Shown here: in pieces, positions 42,194 to 50,304 of the stretch
Numbering within the stretch: position 1 is the first letter of the stretch
How the letters are laid out: each line of letters starts with the position of its first letter
Origin: Pseudonocardia sp. MH-G8
Lineage (GTDB): Bacteria; Actinomycetota; Actinomycetes; Mycobacteriales; Pseudonocardiaceae
Reading direction: 5' to 3'
DNA length: 64,000 nucleotides
NCBI RefSeq assembly: GCF_002262885.1
Contig: NZ_NKYF01000017.1
Location: forward strand, 62,001 to 126,000
Notes under the pieces: generated by a model
Database searches by the model: none
The model's input: only the letters and a program-made list of their open reading frames with translations
Told to the model about the DNA's origin: nothing
Translations under genes and position numbers: made by a program

Positions 42194-43078
42194 GTGACCA
42201 CCGAGCTCGACCGCGATCCCGTGGTGCTCGACGAGCCGACGTGGCGCGCGCGAGCCGCCGCCCATCGCGACCGCGTCGGGCGCTGGACCGACCCGCACCG
42301 CGAACGCCGCCGCCGCGGCGAGCCGCACCCCGTGCTCGACTTCCTGTTCACCTACTACTCGCTGCGGCCCGCGCGCCTCGAGCAGTGGCTGCCCGGGCCC
42401 GGCGTCGTGCTCCTGGGCGCGGAGGAACTGCTCGACGTACCCGGGCACGTCCGCCACGGCGCCGGCGTCCGCCTCGACCCCGATGCCCTGCCTGAGCGGA
42501 TCTCACGCACGGCGCGGTTCGTGCATGACCTCCTCGTGGCCACGGCCGCCCGCCCGCCGCGGCTGGGCTGCTTCGGCCTGCACGAGTGGGCGATGGTGTA
42601 CCGCAGCGACGCGCCCCGGCACGGCCAGGTGCCGCTGCGGCTCGGGTCCGCCGGCACCGACGCCGTGGTCGATTCGCTGCCCGTGCACTGCACGCACCAC
42701 GACGCCTTCCGCTTCTTCACCGACGCCGCGCGCCCGCTGAACGCGCTGCAACCCGCCCGGTCCGAGCAGATCGCCCACGAGCAGCCGGGGTGCCTGCACG
42801 CCACCATGGACCTCTACAAGTGGGCCTACAAGCTCTCCCCCGCCACTCCTGCCGGCCTGCTGGCCGACTGCTTCGAGCTCGCCGTCGACGTCCGCGAGCT
42901 CGACATGCGCGCGAGCCCGTACGACCTCGCCGACCTCGGATACGCCCCGGTCCAGATCGAGACCCCCGCCGGACGCGCCGAGTACGCCCGCGCCCAGGCG
43001 GGGTTCGCCCGCAGGGCCGCGCCCCTGCGCTCGCGGCTCGTCGCCCTGTGCCGGCTGCTGGAGTCGGCGGACGGCTGA
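42194..43078 (+). CDS. conserved actinobacterial protein, often labelled 3-methyladenine DNA glycosylase
   Basis: 294 residues from GTG 42194. The block HPVLDFLFTYYSLRPARLEQ, then FGLHEWAMVYR, VHCTHHDAFRFFT and LHATMDLYKWAYKLSP are strongly patterned, with His, Asp and Tyr residues that could form an active site. Homologues in actinomycetes are commonly named 3-methyladenine DNA glycosylase, but I see no helix-hairpin-helix-GPD motif, so the name should be treated with caution. No signal peptide or membrane helix. Confidence 0.6.
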   Translation: MTTELDRDPVVLDEPTWRARAAAHRDRVGRWTDPHRERRRRGEPHPVLDFLFTYYSLRPARLEQWLPGPGVVLLGAEELLDVPGHVRHGAGVRLDPDALPERISRTARFVHDLLVATAARPPRLGCFGLHEWAMVYRSDAPRHGQVPLRLGSAGTDAVVDSLPVHCTHHDAFRFFTDAARPLNALQPARSEQIAHEQPGCLHATMDLYKWAYKLSPATPAGLLADCFELAVDVRELDMRASPYDLADLGYAPVQIETPAGRAEYARAQAGFARRAAPLRSRLVALCRLLESADG

Positions 43079-43123
43079 GCGCCGGCCCCACCCGGCGGCG
43101 GCGCCGGCGTCTGAGCCGTCGTT

Positions 43124-43148
43124 GATCGTCAATCTTCGATTGACGATC
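43124..43148. repeat. perfect 25-bp palindrome in a convergent intergenic region
   Basis: GATCGTCAATC (43124-43134), loop TTC, GATTGACGATC (43138-43148). It lies between the plus-strand gene ending 43078 and the minus-strand MBL fragment ending 43200, so a bidirectional terminator is possible. Confidence 0.6.
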
Positions 43149-43150
43149 TG

Positions 43151-43180
43151 AAGGCGTCAATGTTTCATTGACACCGGAAG
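43151..43180. repeat. dispersed palindromic repeat, copy 1
   Basis: Contains GTCAATG-TTT-CATTGAC (43156-43172). The 30-base unit matches 57206-57235 at 26 positions. Both copies lie in convergent intergenic regions. Confidence 0.6.
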
Positions 43181-43199
43181 GGAGCGGCGAACCCTCTGT

Positions 43200-43561
43200 T
43201 CACGCGCCCAGGTCCAGCCATTCCCCGACCGCCAGGACGTGCGCGCGCTGTCCGGCATGCCTCCGGAACTCATCCGCCGGGTCGGCGACCTCGACATAGC
43301 CCGCGATCTTGTCCGGCTGCTCCGCCTCGTAGTGCATCGGCACGGCGTAGCGGGCATCGAGGATCTCCGCGACGGCCGCGGCCTGCCTCGGGTCCATCGC
43401 GGCGGGCAGCGGGCTCGGCGGCTGCAGGTGCGGTGCGTCGACCACCGCGCCGTTGGCAGGCAGGAGCACCGCGTCGAAAGGGCTGAACCGTCGCGCGATG
43501 AGCCACCAGTAGCCGTGGAACATCGTGTCGCCACCGTGGAAGACGCGCTGCCCGTCGACCT
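43200..43561 (-). pseudogene. metallo-beta-lactamase-fold gene, C-terminal part (interrupted by Tn3 element)
   Basis: Minus-strand frame VDGQRVFHGGDTMFHGYWWL then FDAVLLPANGAVVDAP and VPMHYEAEQPDKIAGYVEVA is the C-terminal half of an MBL-fold hydrolase with the GGDT metal-ligand loop. At 43561 it runs into the transposon end. The N-terminal half is at 54872-55297. Removing the element and one 5-bp duplication joins both parts in frame to 260 codons (WVVQ-VDGQRV across the junction). Confidence 0.9.
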
Positions 43562-43600
43562 GGGGTGTCGTTAAGGACGGTGTCACCAGGGGCGAAGTAG
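43562..43600 (+). repeat. left terminal inverted repeat of the transposon
   Basis: Begins GGGGTGTCGTTAAGGACGG and ends GGGGCGAAGTAG. It matches the reverse complement of 54833-54871 except at three positions. The preceding five bases GACCT are the target duplication. Confidence 0.93.
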
Positions 43601-43654
43601 CCCGGTGATGATCACACGCTATCGTGCGTTCTTGCTGGTCGGGGCCGGTTTTGG

Positions 43655-46600
43655 GTGGAGGCGTGTGTGGCCCGGGTCCTGGAGCTCGACGAGCTGGTCG
43701 AGCACTTCACGTTGCTGCCCGACGAGGTGGCGTTGCTGCGCAACAAGTTCGGCGCGACCCGGCTGGGGTTCGCGCTGTTGTTGAAGTTCTTCGTGCGCGC
43801 GGGCCGGTTCCCGTCGGGCCGCTCGGAGCTGGGCGATCAGGTGGTGGAGTTCGTCGCCGGCCAGGTTGGGGTCCCGGCCTCGGAGCTGGGGTTCTACGAC
43901 TGGTCAGGCCGCACGATCAAGGCACATCGTGCCGAGGTGCGCCGGGTGCTGGGGTTCCGGGAATGCTCGGTGGATGACGCCGAGAAGCTCACCGACTGGT
44001 TGACCGAGCAGGTCGCGTCGGCCGAGCGGCGCCCGGAACTGGTGCGTGAGGCGTTGATCGGGCGCTGCCGGGACGAGCGGGTCGAGCCGCCGGCGCCGGC
44101 GCGGGTCGGGCGGATCGTCGCCGCGGCGTTGTACCGGGCGGAGGAGGGACTGTTCGACCGCGTCGCGAGCCGGCTGTCCGCGGTGGAGACCGCCCGGGTG
44201 CGCAGGCTGGCAGCGGTGGCCGAGTTGGACGACACCGACACCGACACCGACACCGACCCCGGCCTCGACACCGCCGCCGAGCTGGGTACGCAGCCGGGCG
44301 CACACGAGCCGGACGGCGGCGACACCGCGGGTCTGGTGGGTTCGGAGCTGCTCGGGCTGATCCGCAGCGAGCCGGGCGCAGTGAGCTTGGAGAGCATGCT
44401 CACCGAGATCGACAAGCTGACCGCGATCCGCCAGGTCGGGCTCCCGGAGGGACTGTTCGACGACGTCGCCCCGAAGATCCTGGCCGGATGGCGCGCCCAG
44501 GCGATGATGGAGTCCCCGTCGCATCTGCGCGCGCACCGCCCTGAGAAGACGGTGACGCTGCTGGCCGCGCTGTTGCACACCCGCCACCGGGAAGTCACCG
44601 ACGCACTGGTGGACCTACTGATCGCCACGGTGCACCGCATCGGGGCGCGAGCCGAGCGGAAAGTGACCGAGGAGCTGGTGAACGCGTTCAAGCGGGTCAC
44701 CGGCAAGGAGAACATCTTGTTCTCGATCGCCGACGCGGCCCTGGCACACCCCGACGAGGCGGTCCGTGAGGTCGTGTTCCCGGCGGTGTCGGGTGGGGAG
44801 CAGACGCTGCGCGAGCTGGTCCACGAGTACAAGACCAAGGGGCCGGTGTATCAGCGCACGGTTCGGACGACGTTGCGCGCCTCGTACACCAACCACTACC
44901 GGCGCGGCCTGATCCGGCTGCTCGACGTGTTGGAGTTCCGCTCGTCGAACACCCACCGCCCGGTGCTGGACGCACTGGAGCTGATCGGGCGTCATGCGGT
45001 GTCGGGGAACCGCTCCTACTACCCGACCGACGAGACTGTCCCACTGCACGCGGGGCTGGGCGGGGACTGGGAGCCGCTGGTGTGGCGCGCCGACACCCGC
45101 GGACGGCGCCGGGCTGTGCGCATGGCGTATGAGATCGCCACCTTCCAGGTGCTGCGCGAGCGGCTTCGATGCAAGGACATCTGGGTCGCCGGCGCCGCGC
45201 GGTGGCGCAATCCCGACGCCGACCTCCCTGCCGACTTCGACCTCCACCGGGTCGAGCACTACCGGGAACTGCGCAAGCCCCTGGACCCGACCGCGTTCAT
45301 CGACGAGGTCCGCGACGAGCTGACCGACGAGCTCGATGGTCTTGACGAGGCGTTGCCTGGCCTGGGCTGGCTGGAGGTGGCCGAGCGGGCGTCCGGAGCG
45401 ATCCGGCTGACCCCGCTCGACGCGGTCCCGGAGCCGACCGGGTTGCGCAGGCTCAAGGCCGAGGTGGCGCGGCGGTGGGGCGCCGTGCCGCTGGTGGACA
45501 TGCTCAAGGAAACCGTCCTGCGCACCGGCTGCCTCACCTCGGTCACCGGCCGCACCGGCCGCACCGGGATCTCGCCGGAGGTGCTGGCCGAGCGGCTGGT
45601 CCTGGCCATCTACGGGTACGGCACGAACACCGGGCTACGCGCCGTTGCCGCCGGGCGACACCCGCACAGCGAGGAGGATCTACGCTACGTGCGCCGCCGC
45701 TATCTCAACCTCGACGCTGCGCGGGAGATCGCGGTCGCGATCGCTGATGCGACCTTCCGCGCCCGCCGCGAGGCGATCTGGGGTGGCGGGTCGACCACCG
45801 TGGCCTCAGATTCCACCCACGTCGCGGCGCTGGACCAAAATCTGCTCACTCAGTGGCACTCCCGCTACGGCGGCCGCGGGGTGTTGATCTACTGGCACGT
45901 CGAGCGGGACTCGATGGCCGTGCACTCCCAGCTGATCTCCTGCACCGCCAGCGAGGTCGCCGCGATGGTCGAGGGCGCTGTCCGACACGGCACCACCATG
46001 CAGGTCGAGGGCAACTACGTGGACTCCCACGGCCAGTCCGAGATCGGGTTCGGCGTGACGCGCCTGCTGGGGTTCGAGCTGCTGCCGCGCATCAAGCAGA
46101 TCAACCGGGTCCGCCTCTATCGGGCCGGGCCGGGCCAGACCGAGCGGCACCCGCGGCTGGCGCCGGCGATGACCCGCCCGATCCGCTGGGACCTCGTCGC
46201 CCAGCAGTACGACCAGATGATCAAGTACGCGACCGCGATCCGCACCGGGACAGCGTCGACGGAGGCGATCCTGCGCCGGTTCACCCGGGCGGCATCGCAC
46301 CCGACCTACCAGGCGATGCTGGAGCTCGGACGCGCCCAGAAGACCATCTTCGTCGCCCGCTACCTGCGCTCGCGGGAGCTGCAGCGCGAGATCAACGCCG
46401 GGCTCAACGTGGTCGAGTCGTGGAACCGAGCGAACTCGGTGATCGCCTACGGTAAGGGCGGCGGCCTGGCCACCAACCGGCGCGACGAGCAGGAGATGAT
46501 CGTGGCTTGCCTGCGGATCCTGCAGGCCGCACTGGTCTACGTGAACACCCTGATGCTGCAGGACGTCCTCGACGACCCCGACTGGGCCAACACGCTGTCG

Positions 46601-46702
46601 CCGGCCGACCGGCGCGGCCTGTCCCCGCTGTTCTGGACCCACGTGCTGCCCTACGGCCAGGTCCACCTCGACATGACCGCGCGGCTGCGGCTGCGTACCT
46701 GA
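43655..46702 (+). CDS. tnpA: Tn3-family transposase
   Basis: 1015 residues, within the family range of about 960-1020. The N-terminal region starts ELVEHFTLLPDEVALLRNKF, typical for DUF4158/Tn3 N-terminal domains. The C-terminal DDE_Tnp_Tn3 domain shows VASDSTHVAALDQ (first Asp), EGNYVDSHGQSE (second Asp) and NVVESWNRANSVIAYGKGG (Glu). It cuts at the terminal repeats and forms cointegrates. A (GACACC)4 run at 44231-44254 encodes a Thr-Asp linker that may vary in length. GTG 43655 is used; GTG 43667 is possible. Confidence 0.95.
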   Translation: MEACVARVLELDELVEHFTLLPDEVALLRNKFGATRLGFALLLKFFVRAGRFPSGRSELGDQVVEFVAGQVGVPASELGFYDWSGRTIKAHRAEVRRVLGFRECSVDDAEKLTDWLTEQVASAERRPELVREALIGRCRDERVEPPAPARVGRIVAAALYRAEEGLFDRVASRLSAVETARVRRLAAVAELDDTDTDTDTDPGLDTAAELGTQPGAHEPDGGDTAGLVGSELLGLIRSEPGAVSLESMLTEIDKLTAIRQVGLPEGLFDDVAPKILAGWRAQAMMESPSHLRAHRPEKTVTLLAALLHTRHREVTDALVDLLIATVHRIGARAERKVTEELVNAFKRVTGKENILFSIADAALAHPDEAVREVVFPAVSGGEQTLRELVHEYKTKGPVYQRTVRTTLRASYTNHYRRGLIRLLDVLEFRSSNTHRPVLDALELIGRHAVSGNRSYYPTDETVPLHAGLGGDWEPLVWRADTRGRRRAVRMAYEIATFQVLRERLRCKDIWVAGAARWRNPDADLPADFDLHRVEHYRELRKPLDPTAFIDEVRDELTDELDGLDEALPGLGWLEVAERASGAIRLTPLDAVPEPTGLRRLKAEVARRWGAVPLVDMLKETVLRTGCLTSVTGRTGRTGISPEVLAERLVLAIYGYGTNTGLRAVAAGRHPHSEEDLRYVRRRYLNLDAAREIAVAIADATFRARREAIWGGGSTTVASDSTHVAALDQNLLTQWHSRYGGRGVLIYWHVERDSMAVHSQLISCTASEVAAMVEGAVRHGTTMQVEGNYVDSHGQSEIGFGVTRLLGFELLPRIKQINRVRLYRAGPGQTERHPRLAPAMTRPIRWDLVAQQYDQMIKYATAIRTGTASTEAILRRFTRAASHPTYQAMLELGRAQKTIFVARYLRSRELQREINAGLNVVESWNRANSVIAYGKGGGLATNRRDEQEMIVACLRILQAALVYVNTLMLQDVLDDPDWANTLSPADRRGLSPLFWTHVLPYGQVHLDMTARLRLRT

Positions 46703-46788
46703 TGACGGCCGCTCACCTCACGCAAGCCGCACTTGGCAGCGCTGGTCACACCAAGACATCCCGCTACCTTCGTGCCAAGGCTGCCTGA
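46702..46788 (+). other. 28-codon frame overlapping tnpA stop, tyrosine-recombinase-like tail
   Basis: ATG 46702 overlaps the tnpA stop (ATGA). The frame ends LTQAALGSAGHTKTSRYLRA-KAA, resembling the last helix of XerD-type recombinases (LGHA...T-x-RYL). No upstream catalytic part exists, so it is probably a remnant or chance frame. Confidence 0.25.
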
Positions 46789-46794
46789 TTCCGC

Positions 46795-47109
46795 TCAGTG
46801 TTGAGACACGACTCGCAGTCCGCTTCCGTCATCGAGTAGACCGGCGGAGGTGCTGTAGCCGGCTGTGGTCAGCAGGTGGCGGTAGTGCTGTTCCTCCGCA
46901 GCCAGGTCGAGCCCGGGCCCGTCGGAGCAGGCCACGAGAAGCTCCCCGTCAGGGCCGGGCTCGACGACGAAGCCGCCGTGATTCTCGCCGAATTCGGCGC
47001 ATCCGGCCGCGCGGAGTAGCGCCCGCACCTGCTCGGCCTGTCGGTCCTGCTCGGTTTCTAGCGGCCGCCGACCGCCTCCGCCGTCCTGACTGTTCATGAG
47101 CTCGACCAT
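46795..47109 (-). CDS. small hypothetical protein in the transposon
   Basis: 104 residues, start ATG 47109 (ATG 47097 is possible). It is acidic, with EQDRQAEQVRALLRAAGCAE, EPGPDGELLVACSDG and AAEEQHYRHLLTTAGY, which looks like a folded alpha/beta protein with high third-position GC. No family recognised. It lies on the minus strand between tnpA and the RpiR gene, and could be a transposon accessory. Confidence 0.5.
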   Translation of the reverse strand: MVELMNSQDGGGGRRPLETEQDRQAEQVRALLRAAGCAEFGENHGGFVVEPGPDGELLVACSDGPGLDLAAEEQHYRHLLTTAGYSTSAGLLDDGSGLRVVSQH

Positions 47110-47230
47110 AGGTGACCCGTCCTGACTAGGGGCCTGAATCCGGGAGGAGGGCGGTGGGGTTGTCGGCTGGTCTCTGGAGCCAGGATTACCGGAACTGTCG
47201 TCGACACCGTCTGGGCGGCTGATGGTTGGG

Positions 47231-48118
47231 TTAGACGCGGTGGGCAGCGACGGCGTCGGTGTAGAGCTGTTCGGCCTGCGCGGCCGCGGTGGGGTCGAGG
47301 TCGGTGACGAGCGCGACCAGGACGTCGATGACGGCGAGGTGGACCAGGCGGCTGGCGGTGGCCTCGAGGCCGTGGAGCTCGGTGGCGCCGGCGACGATCG
47401 CGTGGTTGCAGAGTTCGGTGAACGGCGAGCGGTGGTAGCTGGTGAGCCCGATCGTGCTGGCGCCGGCGTCCCCCGCCGCTCGGAGCGCGGTGAGGGTCTC
47501 CTGGGTCTGTCCGGTGTGGCTGATGGCCAGGCAGCAGCCGTCGGTGCCGAGCATGCGGGCCGCCAGGTGCTGCTGGTGCGGGTCGGTCAGCACTTCGGCG
47601 TGCACGCCGAGGGTGCGCAGGCGGTGTCCGGCGTCCATGGCGATCGGCGCGGAGGAGCCGACCCCCGCGACGAGCACGCGGGTGGCGCGCCGTAGTTCCT
47701 GCGCGACTTGGAGAAGGGTGTGGTGTTCGAGGGTGGCGGGGAGCTGCTCGAGCCCGGTGACCGCTGACCGGAGAACCGTCTCGATGGTGTTCGCTGGGGC
47801 TCCACCGGGTTGCTGGCTCGCGGTCGCGTGCGGTGCGGCTTCGGCGGCGAGGCGGAGCTTGAGGTCGTGGAAGCCCTTGAGGTCGATGTCCTGGCAGAAG
47901 CGCACGACGCTGCCGACCGAGGTGCCGGTGCGGTCGGCCAGGTCGGTGACGGTCAGGCCCACGACCTCGGCGGGAGCTGCGAGGACGGCGTCACCGATGC
48001 GGGCGGCGGTGGGTGAGAGGCTGGGCCGTAGTGACCGGATCCGGGTGGTGATCGGCCCGACCAGCTTGGGTTCGGGGCGGTGATCGAGCGCGGCTCGGGT
48101 CGTCACGGGGCGGGCCAT
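47231..48118 (-). CDS. MurR/RpiR family transcriptional regulator
   Basis: 295 residues. An N-terminal RpiR HTH (about 28-105; LTVTDLADRTGTSVGSVVRF) and a C-terminal SIS domain (about 125-265; VLVAGVGSSAPIAMDAGHRL and AISHTGQTQETLTALRAA). SIS domains bind phosphosugars or related phosphates, so the effector is probably a phosphorylated metabolite. It diverges from the MetE-like gene across 129 bases containing a 19-bp palindrome and is the likely local regulator of the cargo operon. Confidence 0.9.
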   Translation of the reverse strand: MARPVTTRAALDHRPEPKLVGPITTRIRSLRPSLSPTAARIGDAVLAAPAEVVGLTVTDLADRTGTSVGSVVRFCQDIDLKGFHDLKLRLAAEAAPHATASQQPGGAPANTIETVLRSAVTGLEQLPATLEHHTLLQVAQELRRATRVLVAGVGSSAPIAMDAGHRLRTLGVHAEVLTDPHQQHLAARMLGTDGCCLAISHTGQTQETLTALRAAGDAGASTIGLTSYHRSPFTELCNHAIVAGATELHGLEATASRLVHLAVIDVLVALVTDLDPTAAAQAEQLYTDAVAAHRV

Positions 48119-48157
48119 GCCACCACCTTAAGCCAGCTAGAACCCTACATTTCGCAA

Positions 48158-48204
48158 GTTCCATGTGTTGTGGACGGAAGTTCCATCCATCGTTCAGGTT
48201 CCAT
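48158..48204. promoter_or_regulatory. RpiR operator region with palindrome and three GTTCCAT repeats
   Basis: TGGACGGAAGTTCCATCCA (48171-48189) is an odd palindrome with two mismatched pairs besides its central base. GTTCCAT occurs at 48158-48164, 48180-48186 and 48198-48204. All lie between the divergent RpiR and MetE-like genes. Confidence 0.5.
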
Positions 48205-48247
48205 ACGATCTACGTTTCCGGCGCGGGCCTAGCTTCTGGTACTTGTG

Positions 48248-49435
48248 ATGACGAGCAGCGCAGAAGGCGTTCTGACCACCCATACGGGCAGCCTGCCGCG
48301 CCCGAGCGAGCTGGCCGAGTTGATGGTCGCGCGCGAGACCGGCACCGCGAACGAAGAGTCGTTGGCTCGGCTTCCGGGGCTGATCCGGGACGCGACCCAG
48401 CAGGTCGTGGCGCGCCAGGGCGAGATCGGGATCGATGTCGGCAGTGACGGCGAGCAGGGCAAGATCGGATACGCGACATATGTGAAGGAGCGGATGTCGG
48501 GCTTCGACGGCGAAGCCGGAGCGCTCTCGCTGGCCGACCTCGACGACTACCCCGAGATCACCGCGCAGGCTCTCGACGGGCTGGTGACCGCGACACCGTC
48601 GTGCACCGGGCCTGTGCGCTACACCGGCGGCGAGGACCTGGCCCAGGAGCTCAAGGAGCTCCGTGCGGCGGTGGACTCGGCCGGCGACGGTGCGCCGTCG
48701 GAGGTGGTGGTGACCGCGGCGTCGCCGGGGGTGATCGCGATCTATCTCGCCGATCAGCACTACGGCTCGCACGAGGCCTATCTCGGGGCGCTGGCCGAGG
48801 CGATGCGCACCGAGTACGAGGCCATCGTCGCCGCGGGGTTCGTGCTGCAGATCGACTGCCCGGACTTGGCGATGGGCCGCCACGCCCAGTACGCCGACGC
48901 CACCGTGGCCGAGTTCCGCCGCGCTATCGCCGGGCACATCGAGGCCCTCAACGCCGCCACCGCCGGCATCGATCCGGACCGGATGCGAATGCACCTGTGC
49001 TGGGGCAACTACGAGTCCCCGCACCACCGCGACGTCGACCTGGGCGACATCGTCGACATTGTCATGACCGGGCGGCCCCGCGGGGTGCTGATGGAGGCGG
49101 CGAACCCTCGCCACGCCCACGAGTGGCAGGTGTTCGAGGACTACTCGCTGCCCGCGGACAAGATCCTCGTCCCGGGAGTGATCGACACCTGCAGCAACTA
49201 CATCGAGCACCCGCAGCTGGTCGCCGAGCGCATCGTCCGCTACGCCCGCAGCGTCGGGATCGAGCGCGTCATCGCCGGCACCGACTGCGGTTTCTCCACC
49301 TTCGCCTCGTTCCTGCCCGTGCACCCTCGGATCGCCTGGGCCAAGCTCGCCTCCCTGGTCGAAGGAGCCCGCCTGGCCACCGAGCAGCTGCGCTCCCCTC
49401 GCCGACCGGCGCATGCTGTGGAGCTCAGCGCATGA
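48248..49435 (+). CDS. MetE-like cobalamin-independent methyl/alkyltransferase
   Basis: 395 residues, the size of the catalytic C-terminal half of MetE. It begins LTTHTGSLPRPSELAELMVA, typical of MetE-like proteins. Predicted zinc ligands fit MetE: His249 and Cys251 (MHLCWGN), Glu283 (LMEAANP) and Cys347 (GTDCGF). Such enzymes transfer a methyl or alkyl group to a zinc-bound thiol; relatives include methionine synthase cores and epoxyalkane:coenzyme M transferase. The N-terminal half of MetE is absent, so ordinary methyltetrahydrofolate-dependent methionine synthesis is not assured. First gene of the cargo operon; overlaps the next start (ATGA). Confidence 0.85.
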   Translation: MTSSAEGVLTTHTGSLPRPSELAELMVARETGTANEESLARLPGLIRDATQQVVARQGEIGIDVGSDGEQGKIGYATYVKERMSGFDGEAGALSLADLDDYPEITAQALDGLVTATPSCTGPVRYTGGEDLAQELKELRAAVDSAGDGAPSEVVVTAASPGVIAIYLADQHYGSHEAYLGALAEAMRTEYEAIVAAGFVLQIDCPDLAMGRHAQYADATVAEFRRAIAGHIEALNAATAGIDPDRMRMHLCWGNYESPHHRDVDLGDIVDIVMTGRPRGVLMEAANPRHAHEWQVFEDYSLPADKILVPGVIDTCSNYIEHPQLVAERIVRYARSVGIERVIAGTDCGFSTFASFLPVHPRIAWAKLASLVEGARLATEQLRSPRRPAHAVELSA

Positions 49436-50280
49436 GCACCACCGAGGCCCGGCCGGAGCCGGGTACCGGGGCGATGCGGGTGCTGTGCGTCGGCGACGTC
49501 GTCGGCGAGGAGGCCGCGGGCTGGCTCGCAGGCCGGATCCCGCAGCTGCGTGACGAGCACGGCCTGGACTGGGTCGTGGTCAACGCCGAGAACTGCGCGG
49601 TCACCGGCCCGAACCCGATGGACGGGTTCGGCATGACCGTCGAAGTCATCGACCAGCTCCTCGATGCCGGCGTGGACGCGATCACCGGTGGCAACCACTC
49701 CTGGGACGGCCCGGACGTCGACAAGATCCTCTCCTACCCGCAGGTCGTGCGACCGCTCAACCTCGACGAGGACCGCGGCCAGGGCCTGCTCACCCTGCGC
49801 CGCGGTCAGACGACGCTGACCGTGATGAACCTGCTCTCCCCCACGGCGGAGCTGCCCGGCATGGCTGCGCCGATGCCGAGACCGCTGTGGCCGTCCTGGT
49901 GCCAGATCACCGCCGACCACGACCTGCCCGGTGCGGTGGTGATCGACCTGCACGGCGAGTCCCCGTGGGAGAAGGCGTCCTTCGCCGCCGCCATCGATGG
50001 ACAGGTCGCCGGCGTGGTCGGCACCCACACCCACGATCCGACCCTGCGCGGGCACCTGCTGCCCGGTGGAACCGGGTACGTCGCCGAGCTGGGAATGACC
50101 GGCCGGCTCGGACACACCGGCGGCGGTTTCGACCCGATGCACTTCGTCGCGAAGCTACGCGGCGAGGACCACACCGCCCTGCCCGCCTACACCCTCGCCC
50201 AAGGCCCACTCGCCCTCGGAGCGGTCGTCCTCGACATCGACGCCACCGGAGCGAGCACCGCGGTCACCCGCATCAGCTGA
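49432..50280 (+). CDS. YmdB/TIGR00282-type metallophosphoesterase
   Basis: 282 residues from ATG 49432, which overlaps the MetE-like stop. Motifs are MRVLCVGDVVG (metal-binding Asp), VVNAENCAVTG (Asn), AITGGNHSWDG (Asn-His) and VVGTHTHDPT, a close match to Bacillus YmdB, a dimetal phosphodiesterase acting on cyclic nucleotides. Compared with YmdB it has an N-terminal extension of about 17 residues. Tight coupling to the MetE-like gene suggests a metabolite-specific phosphoesterase rather than a general signalling enzyme; this is inferred. Confidence 0.85.
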   Translation: MSTTEARPEPGTGAMRVLCVGDVVGEEAAGWLAGRIPQLRDEHGLDWVVVNAENCAVTGPNPMDGFGMTVEVIDQLLDAGVDAITGGNHSWDGPDVDKILSYPQVVRPLNLDEDRGQGLLTLRRGQTTLTVMNLLSPTAELPGMAAPMPRPLWPSWCQITADHDLPGAVVIDLHGESPWEKASFAAAIDGQVAGVVGTHTHDPTLRGHLLPGGTGYVAELGMTGRLGHTGGGFDPMHFVAKLRGEDHTALPAYTLAQGPLALGAVVLDIDATGASTAVTRIS

Positions 50281-50304
50281 CACGGGCACCCACCAGGAGG
50301 ACCA

